From NCBI GenBank assembly GCA_934613165.1, contig CAKTSW010000104.1, positions 1-5,782 of the forward strand: a DNA stretch of 5,782 nt, written 5' to 3'. The translations under genes were made by a program, and so were the position numbers. Source of the DNA: an uncultured Ellagibacter sp. GTDB lineage: Bacteria; Actinomycetota; Coriobacteriia; Coriobacteriales; Eggerthellaceae. A model generated the notes under the pieces. That model did no database searches. It worked only from the letters and a program-made list of their open reading frames with translations, and was not told where the DNA came from. Shown piece after piece: positions 1 to 5,150 of this stretch (positions are counted from its first letter, which is position 1; each line of letters opens with the position of its first letter).

Positions 1-631
1 GGGCTGGAAGGTCTCGGTGCTCGACGCGGTGCCCGGCGAGGGCATCGGACTCGACAAGGCAACGATTCAGATCGAGGGGCGCAACGCCTACGGCATGCTC
101 CGAAGCGAGATGGGCGTCCACCGCCTCGTGCGCATTTCCCCGACCGACGACAAGAAGCGCCGCCACACCACCTTCGCGAGCGTGGAGGTTATGCCGGTGC
201 TTCCCGACGACATCGAGGTCGATTTGAACCCCGCCGACGTGCGCGTCGACGTGTACCGTTCGAGCGGCCCGGGCGGGCAGTGCGTGAACACGACCGATTC
301 GGCCGTCCGCCTCACCCATATCCCGACCGGCATCGTGGTGACCTGCCAAAACGAGAAATCGCAGCTCCAGAACAAGGAAGCGGCCTTCCGCGTTTTGCGC
401 GGCAAGCTCTACGAACTCGAACGCCAGAAGCGCGAGCAGGAAATCGACGCGCTTCGCGGCGAGCGGATGGAAAACTCGTTCGGCAGCCAGATCCGCAACT
501 ATGTGCTTTATCCTTATCAGCTGGTGAAAGACCTGCGCAGCGGCGTCGAAACGAGCAACGTCGACGCGGTGCTTTCCGGCGATATCGAGCAATTCGTGAT
601 CGGGTATCACAAGTGGCGTGTTTCGCAATAG
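1..631 (+). CDS. prfB: Peptide chain release factor 2 (RF2), C-terminal part; 5' end outside window
   Basis: RF2 recognises UGA and UAA stop codons in the ribosomal A site and triggers hydrolysis of peptidyl-tRNA. The frame is open from base 2 (Gly-Trp-Lys-Val-Ser) to a TAG at 629-631. The GTG at 17 is internal, so roughly the first third to half of the protein, including any autoregulatory frameshift site, is missing. Visible blocks in order are GVHRLVRISPTDD (bases 113-151), RRHTTFASVEV, the catalytic loop SSGPGGQCVNTTDSAVRLTH with the GGQ at 272-280, CQNEKSQLQNK, and the RF2-type end SQIRNYVLYPYQLVKDLRSGVET. The 116 residues after GGQ match the usual RF2 C-terminus. RF2 rather than RF1 is chosen because of the SP-x tripeptide and the C-terminal block. 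Two oddities: the anticodon-like tripeptide is SPT, not SPF, and GGQ is followed by Cys instead of the common His or Ser. A transketolase subunit gene follows after 14 bases, probably cotranscribed. Confidence 0.96.
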   Translation, partial: GWKVSVLDAVPGEGIGLDKATIQIEGRNAYGMLRSEMGVHRLVRISPTDDKKRRHTTFASVEVMPVLPDDIEVDLNPADVRVDVYRSSGPGGQCVNTTDSAVRLTHIPTGIVVTCQNEKSQLQNKEAAFRVLRGKLYELERQKREQEIDALRGERMENSFGSQIRNYVLYPYQLVKDLRSGVETSNVDAVLSGDIEQFVIGYHKWRVSQ

Positions 632-645
632 ACGAAAGGATTGCA

Positions 646-1485
646 ATGACCGACCTCAAGCGAGTGGCGACTGACGTTCGCTGCGACATTCTGCGCATGA
701 TCGCAGAAGCGGGAAGCGGGCATCCGGGGGGATCGCTCTCGTGCACCGACATCCTGACTTCGCTGTACTTCGGCGGCGTGCTCAAGCACGACCCGAAAAA
801 CCCCAAGATGGAAGGCCGCGACTGGTTCTTCCTGGCCAAGGGCCATGCGGCGCCGGCGCTCTACGCCACGCTCGCCCATGCGGGCTATTTCCCCGTCGAG
901 GAGCTGAAAACGCTGCGCAAGCTCGGCACGCGCCTTCAGGGGCATCCCGACTGCAACCTCTGCCCGGGCGTGGAAGTGTCCACCGGCTCTTTGGGCCAGG
1001 GGCTTTCCATCGCCGCCGGCACCGCCGCGGGCCTTCGCCTCGACGGCAAGCCTGGGCACGTCTTCGCGCTTCTGGGCGACGGCGAATGCGAAGAGGGCCA
1101 GGTGTGGGAAGCGGCCATGTTCGCCGCGCATCGCCGCTTGGGCAATCTCACCGCGATCGTCGACCACAACGGCCTGCAGATCGACGGCAAGGTGACCGAG
1201 GTGTGCAGCCCTGAAGACTTGGGTGCGAAGTTCGAGGCGTTCGGGTGGCAGGTCCACCACGTGAACGGCCACGACATCGACGCGCTCGTCAAGCTGCTGG
1301 GCGAGCGCAAGGCCGCATCCGACGGCGCGCCGCACGCGGTCATCGCCGAGACGGTGAAGGGCAAGGGCGTTTCGTTCATGGAGAACCAGGCCGGCTGGCA
1401 CGGCAAGGCCCCGAACGCCGAGCAACTCGAAACCGCGCTTGCCGAGCTCGCGGGCGCATGCGATAAGGAGGAAACCCGTGGTTAA
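646..1485 (+). CDS. Transketolase, N-terminal (thiamine diphosphate-binding) subunit, 279 aa
   Basis: This is one half of a split transketolase, which moves two-carbon ketol units between sugar phosphates in the non-oxidative pentose phosphate pathway (xylulose-5-P + ribose-5-P to sedoheptulose-7-P + glyceraldehyde-3-P, and the erythrose-4-P reaction). It is cytoplasmic and works with the subunit encoded next. Visible motifs are GSGHPGG (residues 23-29), KGHAAPALYA (from 65), TGSLGQGLS (113-121), and the ThDP/Mg signature starting at GDGE (144-147) and ending in DHNG (173-176, metal-ligand Asn175). ETVKGKGVSFMEN and WHGKAP follow near 235-256. Length fits the 270-285 residues usual for stand-alone N-terminal subunits. 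The ATG at 646 was chosen because AAAGGA (635-640) lies 5 bases upstream and the protein then starts where family members start. The frame is open further upstream, but that part lies inside prfB and is not family-like. The end overlaps the next gene by 8 bases. Confidence 0.95.
   Translation: MTDLKRVATDVRCDILRMIAEAGSGHPGGSLSCTDILTSLYFGGVLKHDPKNPKMEGRDWFFLAKGHAAPALYATLAHAGYFPVEELKTLRKLGTRLQGHPDCNLCPGVEVSTGSLGQGLSIAAGTAAGLRLDGKPGHVFALLGDGECEEGQVWEAAMFAAHRRLGNLTAIVDHNGLQIDGKVTEVCSPEDLGAKFEAFGWQVHHVNGHDIDALVKLLGERKAASDGAPHAVIAETVKGKGVSFMENQAGWHGKAPNAEQLETALAELAGACDKEETRG
1465..1471 (+). promoter_or_regulatory. Shine-Dalgarno site fixing the GTG start of the second transketolase subunit
   Basis: AAGGAGG, complementary to the 16S rRNA 3' end, lies inside the last codons of the upstream subunit gene and 6 bases before GTG 1478. 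It decides that start over the ATG at 1439, which lies in the same frame but upstream of this site. Together with the 8-base overlap it suggests translational coupling of the two subunits. Confidence 0.85.
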
Positions 1486-2452
1486 GCTTGCAGACGCCGC
1501 CCAGGCGGAAAAGAAACTGGCGACCCGCGCGGCCTTCGGCGCCACGCTCGCCGAGCTTGCGGCGGAAGGCGAGCCCATCGTCGCCGTCGACGCCGACCTG
1601 TCGGGTTCCACCACCACCAAGAAGTTCGCGGCCGCCGCTCCCGAAAACGCCGACAAGCTCTTCAACTGCGGCATCGCCGAGCAGAACATGATCGACGTGG
1701 CCGCGGGCCTGGCGCTTACCGGGCATATCGCCTATACCGGCTCGTTCGCCGTGTTCGGCACCGGGCGCGCCTACGACCAGATCCGCAACACCGTGTGCTA
1801 CAGCAACCTCAACGTGAAGATCTGCCCCACGCATGCGGGCGTGTCGGTCGGCCCCGACGGCGGCAGCCACCAGATGCTCGAGGACATCTCGCTCATGCGC
1901 GGGCTGCCCAACATGCGCGTGCTCGTGCCCGCCGACTACGCGGCCGCGCGCGCGGCCATCAAGCTCGCCGCGAAGACGCCGGGTCCGGTGTACGTGCGCA
2001 TGGGCCGTGCCGCCGTGCCGTGCGTGTACGCCGACGACGTCGAGCTCGAGCTCGGGCGCGCCTACACGCTGCGCGAAGGGACCGACGTGACCATCGTGGC
2101 GTGCGGCGTGGAAATCCGCGAGGCGCTCGCGGCCGCCGACGCGCTTGCCGCCGAGGGCATCTCCGCCGAGGTCATCGACGCGTTCTCGGTGAAGCCGCTC
2201 GACGAGGAAACCATCGCGGCATCCGTCGCGAAGACGGGCTGCTGCGTCGTCGCCGAGGAGCACAGCGTGCACGGCGGCCTCGGTTCCGCCGTGGCCGAAT
2301 GCCTCGCGCGCAAGCACCCTGCTCCCTGCGAGTTCGTGGGCGTGAACGACCGCTTCGGCAAGTCCGGCGAGTTCGAGGAGCTTCTGGGCTACTTCAACCT
2401 CGACGCGGCCGCGGTCGCCGCGGCGGCGAAGGCGGCCATCGCGCGCAAGTAG
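1478..2452 (+). CDS. Transketolase, C-terminal (pyrimidine-binding) subunit, 324 aa
   Basis: This is the partner subunit of the split transketolase. It supplies the Pyr domain, which activates thiamine diphosphate through a conserved glutamate, and the C-terminal domain. Visible signatures are VDADLSGST (residues 37-45), FNCGIAEQNM (62-71) with the expected catalytic Glu68 in GIAEQ, YTGSFAVFGTGRAYDQIRN (86-104), GVSVGPDGGSHQ (121-132), GPVYVRMGR (169-177), and the closing block DRFGKSGEFEELL (291-303). Length matches the 310-325 residues typical of the family. The same fold occurs in DXP synthase and in E1-beta subunits of 2-oxoacid dehydrogenases, but adjacency to the N-terminal transketolase half settles the call. 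It starts at GTG 1478 behind AAGGAGG and overlaps the upstream gene by GTGGTTAA. A strong terminator follows 33 bases after the TAG stop. Codon use is as GC-rich as that of its neighbours, with no sign of transfer. Confidence 0.95.
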   Translation: MVKLADAAQAEKKLATRAAFGATLAELAAEGEPIVAVDADLSGSTTTKKFAAAAPENADKLFNCGIAEQNMIDVAAGLALTGHIAYTGSFAVFGTGRAYDQIRNTVCYSNLNVKICPTHAGVSVGPDGGSHQMLEDISLMRGLPNMRVLVPADYAAARAAIKLAAKTPGPVYVRMGRAAVPCVYADDVELELGRAYTLREGTDVTIVACGVEIREALAAADALAAEGISAEVIDAFSVKPLDEETIAASVAKTGCCVVAEEHSVHGGLGSAVAECLARKHPAPCEFVGVNDRFGKSGEFEELLGYFNLDAAAVAAAAKAAIARK

Positions 2453-2463
2453 CGCTGGGCTTC

Positions 2464-2480
2464 GCCGGCTGTCCCGTAAA
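2464..2480 (+). repeat. Short dispersed repeat, copy 1
   Basis: GCCGGCTGTCCCGTAAA lies between the stop of the transketolase operon and its terminator. It matches 16 of 17 bases with a copy at 3976-3992 in the same orientation. The two copies bracket the terminator and the radical SAM gene. Function is unknown; it may be a dispersed intergenic element of this genome. Confidence 0.5.
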
Positions 2481-2485
2481 TAACG

Positions 2486-2525
2486 AGCGGCTCGCTTCCC
2501 GAGAAGGGGAGCGAGCCGCTTTTTT
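2486..2525 (+). terminator. Intrinsic terminator of the prfB-transketolase unit
   Basis: AGCGGCTCGCT (2486-2496) pairs perfectly with AGCGAGCCGCT (2510-2520). Inside it TCCC pairs with GGGG (one T-G wobble), leaving a 5-base loop GAGAA, so the stem is 15 bp. A run of six T (2520-2525) follows directly, which is the canonical intrinsic terminator layout. It sits between two converging genes. Read on the minus strand the hairpin is followed by CGTTATTT, only a weak T-rich tail, so termination of the radical SAM transcript here is possible but less certain. Confidence 0.93.
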
Positions 2526-2551
2526 CATGTTGTGGGCGCCGCCCGGCGGCC

Positions 2552-3835
2552 CTATTCCACCACGCGAAGGTCGAGTTCCTGCAGGTAGCTGCCGTCCTTG
2601 TCGGACTCGAGCACCGCGAACGCGACGGCGGGCGTGACCGAGGTGCCCTTCAGGCACGCCAGATAGCGCGGCGGGAACGCCGTCGAGTCCTCGTCCTCGT
2701 CGTCGACCACATCGCCGCATCCGCCGGCGGAAAGGATCATCTTGGCGGTGGCGCGGTCGGCCCCGAACACCTTCGCCGTCTTCAGGAAGAAGTCGCCCTC
2801 GTCGAACTCGAAGCAGGGGTGCACATGCGCCGCGCGCTCGTTTCTCTGGCGCATCTCGCTTCGGTGCTTGTTGTCGAGCGAGCAGTAGTGCATGCCGAAG
2901 GAAAACCCCTGTTCGATGGCCCAAACCATCAACGAAAGCGCGAGCTCTTCGCTGTCGGCGATGGGAAGCCCGCCCGAATAGCCGTAGTCGTACATGACGT
3001 CGAAGGGCGGGTTGCGCACGACAAGCCCGCGCTTGGCGAACTCGTCCCAGCTGTGGAAGGGGAAGCAGAATTCCAGCATGTTGATGCCGCGGATGCCGAT
3101 TTCCTCGAAGCTCGCGAGCAGCTCCTTCATGCGCGCCTCGGTGCCGGGGATGATGGGCATCTCCACCATGACGTCGGGGATGTAGCGCTTGGCGAGCCGC
3201 ATCGCGTCGAGCACCTTGTCTTGCAAAGGCTCGGGGTCGAAGTCCTTCACGCTGAAGCGGATTTCCTTGAGCCCCGCGTCGCGCAGGCGGCGCGCCATGT
3301 CCTCGGTGAGCAGGTCGCCCGAGGTGTACATGCGCTTGTGCGCTTCGGGGAAGAGCTCGCCGGCGCGCTTAAGGAAGCGGATGGAGTCCTCGAAGCTCAA
3401 AAGCGGCTCGCCTCCCGTGAGCCCGATGACGGCGAGGCCGTCGGTGTAGGTCTTCGCCGCGCGGTCGAGGCCCTCTTCCCAGGGGCACCCTTCGCGGAAG
3501 AACGTGTCGTAGTCGGCCTGGTTGTGGTTGAAGCAGAAATAGCAGTCGCGGTGGCATTTGAAGGTGGTGGAAAACGTCTCGCTGCCGCGGTTGCCGGTGC
3601 ACTCGATGCACGCCTTCGAGATCCAGCCCACGCGGATCGAGGCGCCGGCGTTGCGGAACTCGGCGCCGCGGGTGCGAAGCTCGCCGCGAAGCCGCGCTAT
3701 CTCGGCGTCGGAGGCGCCTGCGGGAGCGAACTCGATGCCGTGCTCGCGCAGCGCGTCGAGGTAGTCGCTGCGGACGGTGTCGTAGTGGGAAAGCGCGCGG
3801 TCGAGCGCCTCGTTTGCGGTTCTTCGTGCTTGCAT
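2552..3835 (-). CDS. Radical SAM iron-sulfur enzyme, substrate unknown, 427 aa
   Basis: Radical SAM enzymes use a [4Fe-4S] cluster to cleave S-adenosylmethionine and start radical chemistry. The cluster motif CX3CX2C is present at Cys94, Cys98 and Cys101 (KCHRDCYFCFNHNQ). The SAM-contacting GGEP motif follows in GLTGGEPLL (138-146), then barrel-like strands such as RMYTSGDLL and KEIRFSVKDFD, and PIIPGTEARM (228-236). A helical, charged N-terminus (1-65) precedes Cys76-x-x-Cys79. The C-terminal part carries HYCSLDNKHRSEMRQRN (316-332) and further cysteines at 257, 341, 373 and 394, possible ligands of a second cluster. The HYC...K...R block and the overall order remind me of the uncharacterised COG2108-type group related to pyruvate formate-lyase activating enzyme; this is from memory. 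The start at 3835 is the only ATG near the family start; its ribosome site is weak (GGA, 9 bases upstream). No precursor peptide, glycyl-radical enzyme or maturase gene is adjacent, so the substrate cannot be named. Confidence 0.88.
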   Translation of the reverse strand: MQARRTANEALDRALSHYDTVRSDYLDALREHGIEFAPAGASDAEIARLRGELRTRGAEFRNAGASIRVGWISKACIECTGNRGSETFSTTFKCHRDCYFCFNHNQADYDTFFREGCPWEEGLDRAAKTYTDGLAVIGLTGGEPLLSFEDSIRFLKRAGELFPEAHKRMYTSGDLLTEDMARRLRDAGLKEIRFSVKDFDPEPLQDKVLDAMRLAKRYIPDVMVEMPIIPGTEARMKELLASFEEIGIRGINMLEFCFPFHSWDEFAKRGLVVRNPPFDVMYDYGYSGGLPIADSEELALSLMVWAIEQGFSFGMHYCSLDNKHRSEMRQRNERAAHVHPCFEFDEGDFFLKTAKVFGADRATAKMILSAGGCGDVVDDEDEDSTAFPPRYLACLKGTSVTPAVAFAVLESDKDGSYLQELDLRVVE

Positions 3836-3883
3836 GTCGTCACATCCAATGATCGAGCGTGATTGCGTTTCGTGCGATATCGA

Positions 3884-3889
3884 ATTATA
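3884..3889 (-). promoter_or_regulatory. Candidate -10 box for the radical SAM gene
   Basis: The minus strand reads TATAAT exactly, in a very GC-rich surround, about 48 bases before the ATG at 3835. This would place transcription start near 3877 and give a leader of about 40 bases. No good -35 hexamer lies 16-18 bases upstream (AGGCGA at a 17-base spacing), so it is either weak, activator-dependent, or chance. Confidence 0.45.
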
Positions 3890-3894
3890 GCCGA

Positions 3895-3965
3895 CCCGCC
3901 GCGCCCTCGCCTGCGGCATGCGCGCTGCGGGCGAGGGCGCATGCGGCGGGCGCGGGGCCCGCCGC
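3895..3965. repeat. Two overlapping GC-rich inverted repeats in the divergent intergenic region
   Basis: The first repeat pairs GCGCCCTCGCC (3901-3911) perfectly with GGCGAGGGCGC (3930-3940). Pairing continues inward to 3917/3924 with two G-T wobbles, and outward as CCCGCC (3895-3900) with GGCGGG (3945-3950) across a 4-base bulge. The second pairs GCGGCGGGC (3943-3951) with GCCCGCCGC (3957-3965) around GCGGG. The arm at 3945-3950 can join either structure, so the two hairpins are mutually exclusive in part. No T-run follows on either strand, so neither is a standard terminator. They lie just upstream of the -10 box of the radical SAM gene. The call rests on visible pairing; the role is unknown. 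Confidence 0.65.
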
Positions 3966-3975
3966 GCGTCGCGGG

Positions 3976-3992
3976 GCCGGCTGTCCCCTAAA
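3976..3992 (+). repeat. Short dispersed repeat, copy 2
   Basis: GCCGGCTGTCCCCTAAA matches the copy at 2464-2480 with one change (C for G at the thirteenth base). Here it runs into its own small hairpin: CCCCT (3985-3989) pairs with AGGGG (3993-3997) around AAA. Copy 1 lacks that hairpin because of the base change and different downstream sequence. Confidence 0.5.
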
Positions 3993-4006
3993 AGGGGCAC
4001 CGAAAT

Positions 4007-4059
4007 CCAAGGGTGCTTGGCAACCGTGAGGTAAGTCTGAACCAACAATGGGACGGTTG
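4007..4059. repeat. Pair of small adjoining inverted repeats between the divergent promoters
   Basis: CCAAG (4007-4011) pairs with CTTGG (4016-4020) across a 4-base gap. Immediately next to it CAACCGT (4021-4027) pairs with ACGGTTG (4053-4059) across 25 bases. The two stems abut exactly. They may be regulator-binding sites or part of a structured transcript; no promoter or terminator clearly brackets them. Confidence 0.35.
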
Positions 4060-4066
4060 AAATGTA

Positions 4067-4140
4067 ATAAACGACGCGTTTTGTGTCATAAACGCTTATT
4101 CATCAGGGAAAACGTAGCGATATAATAAGCATGCATTATT
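4067..4140 (+). promoter_or_regulatory. AT-rich promoter region of the WYL regulator with candidate operators
   Basis: A perfect TATAAT -10 box lies at 4121-4126. The best -35 match at a 16-base spacing is only TTCATC (4099-4104). Around it are repeats: ATAAACG occurs twice in the same orientation at 4067-4073 and 4088-4094, 21 bases apart (two helical turns). GCTTATT (4094-4100) is the inverse of AATAAGC (4124-4130), which overlaps the -10 box. AATAA (4124-4128) also faces TTATT (4136-4140). Such placement suits repression by a dimeric regulator, possibly the product of the gene downstream; this is inference. Expected transcription start is near 4133. Confidence 0.5.
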
Positions 4141-4166
4141 TCTCTTAGCGATAAGGAGCCTTCGTT

Positions 4167-5150
4167 ATGGTCAACGTCCAGAAACTGAAGCTTCTTTACC
4201 TCATGAAAATGCTCCGCGAGAAGACGTCCGCCGAGCACGGCCTCACGATGAGCGCCATCCTAAAGGAGCTCGAGGCGTGCGGCATCAAGGCCGAGCGCAA
4301 ATCGGTCTACCGCGACATCGAGTCGCTGCGCGAATTCGGCCTCGACGTCAAGGTGCTCCAGCGCGCCCCTGCGGAATACGCGCTCGCCTCCCGCGAGCTC
4401 GACGCGTGCGATTTGCGTGACATCGCCTGCGCGATTCAATCGTCGGCCGAGCTCACGCAGCGCCGTGCCGACGCGCTCGTGCGCCGCTTGAAGGGCCTGG
4501 CCCCCGAATGTGACCGTGCCAAGCTCGACGGGCGCATCCAGGTCGCCGGGCGGGTCAAGGTGCAGGGGGATTCGGCCTTCGCGAAGATCGACCGCATCAA
4601 CGAAGCCCTGGCGTCCAAGCGGAAGGTGTCGTTCCGCTATTTCCGCTTCGACGCGGCCAAGCAAAAGGCCATGCGCCCCGGCAACGAGCGCTACGTCGAG
4701 ACGCCGCTCGACCTTGTCTGCTCGAAGGGCTCGTACTACCTGGTGGCGTCGGGTGCCGCCGAAGGGGAGCTTGCGGCGTTCCGCGTCGATCGCATGGACT
4801 ACGTCGAGGTGTGCGACGAGCCGGCCCGCCGCGTCTCCTACGACGGCTCCTTCGATCTCGAGGCGTTCGAGGACTCGCTTCTGGGCGGCGATCCCCAATG
4901 CGCGATCGAGGCGACGTTTTTGGCGGCGGATGAGGCGATGGACGCCGTGATCGACCGCTTTGGCGCCGACGTCGAGGTTTCCGCGGGCGAAGAGGGGCAG
5001 GCGCAGGTGACGGCGCGGGTCGTCGCGGGGCCTGCGCTCTACGGCTGGCTCGCGTGCCTCGGTGGCAAGGTGCGCGTCGTTTCTCCCGCCTCGCTTGCCG
5101 AAGGGTATAGGGCGCACTTGCGCCGCGCGCTCGAAGCGGCCGGGGCGTAA
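4167..5150 (+). CDS. Helix-turn-helix, WYL-domain transcriptional regulator, 327 aa
   Basis: This is a predicted DNA-binding regulator of the HTH_11-WYL-WCX architecture, a family of ligand-responsive repressors and activators. The N-terminal winged helix covers about residues 5-62; KSVYRDIESLREFGLDV (45-61) is the characteristic recognition-helix block. A linker (about 63-135) leads to the WYL domain (about 140-215), seen in RKVSFRYFRFD (152-162), the YVETPLDLVCSKGSYYLVA stretch (176-194) and FRVDRMDYVEV (205-215). The naming tripeptide is Tyr-Tyr-Leu (190-192) instead of Trp-Tyr-Leu. The C-terminal WCX-like region (about 243-325) has AIEATFLAADEAMDAVIDRF and ends in YRAHLRRALE. Length is normal for the family. 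ATG 4167 was chosen because AAGGAG (4153-4158) sits 8 bases upstream. It is divergent from the radical SAM gene, making regulation of that gene or of itself plausible. Its ligand and targets cannot be read from sequence. No membrane segment is seen. Confidence 0.9.
   Translation: MVNVQKLKLLYLMKMLREKTSAEHGLTMSAILKELEACGIKAERKSVYRDIESLREFGLDVKVLQRAPAEYALASRELDACDLRDIACAIQSSAELTQRRADALVRRLKGLAPECDRAKLDGRIQVAGRVKVQGDSAFAKIDRINEALASKRKVSFRYFRFDAAKQKAMRPGNERYVETPLDLVCSKGSYYLVASGAAEGELAAFRVDRMDYVEVCDEPARRVSYDGSFDLEAFEDSLLGGDPQCAIEATFLAADEAMDAVIDRFGADVEVSAGEEGQAQVTARVVAGPALYGWLACLGGKVRVVSPASLAEGYRAHLRRALEAAGA

Noticed and set aside
17..19. GTG at 17 as the start of prfB
   Set aside because: In-frame RF2-like codons precede it (Gly-Trp-Lys-Val-Ser), and it lies in the middle of the RF2 domain structure; the gene begins before the window.
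280..645. Upstream extension of the transketolase N-terminal frame into prfB
   Set aside because: The extension is Arg-rich out-of-frame prfB sequence, and a good ribosome site precedes the ATG at 646.
607..1689. 360-codon open frame on the minus strand across the first transketolase gene
   Set aside because: It lies antisense to genes with clear family motifs, has no recognisable domain or ribosome site, and is the kind of shadow frame expected in GC-rich DNA.
1942..1957. 16-base perfect palindrome GGCCGCGCGCGCGGCC
   Set aside because: It falls within Ala/Arg codons of the transketolase C-terminal gene and is explained by GC-rich codon choice.
2041..2054. 14-base palindrome CGAGCTCGAGCTCG
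   Set aside because: It comes from alternating Glu/Leu codons (GAG CTC) inside the transketolase gene.
2819..3862. 347-codon plus-strand frame antisense to the radical SAM gene
   Set aside because: Its protein is a low-complexity Ala/Val/Glu/Arg-rich product without motifs, while the opposite strand encodes the radical SAM signatures.
3836..4048. Upstream extension of the radical SAM frame to an ATG at 4048, or an ATG near 3920
   Set aside because: The added residues are Pro/Arg-rich read-through of the hairpin region without a ribosome site, and the extension would run through the TATAAT box.
3836..4166. CRISPR array, riboswitch or attachment site in the divergent region
   Set aside because: There is no regular repeat-spacer pattern, no recognisable riboswitch core, and no integrase or tRNA gene nearby; only the short repeats listed are visible.
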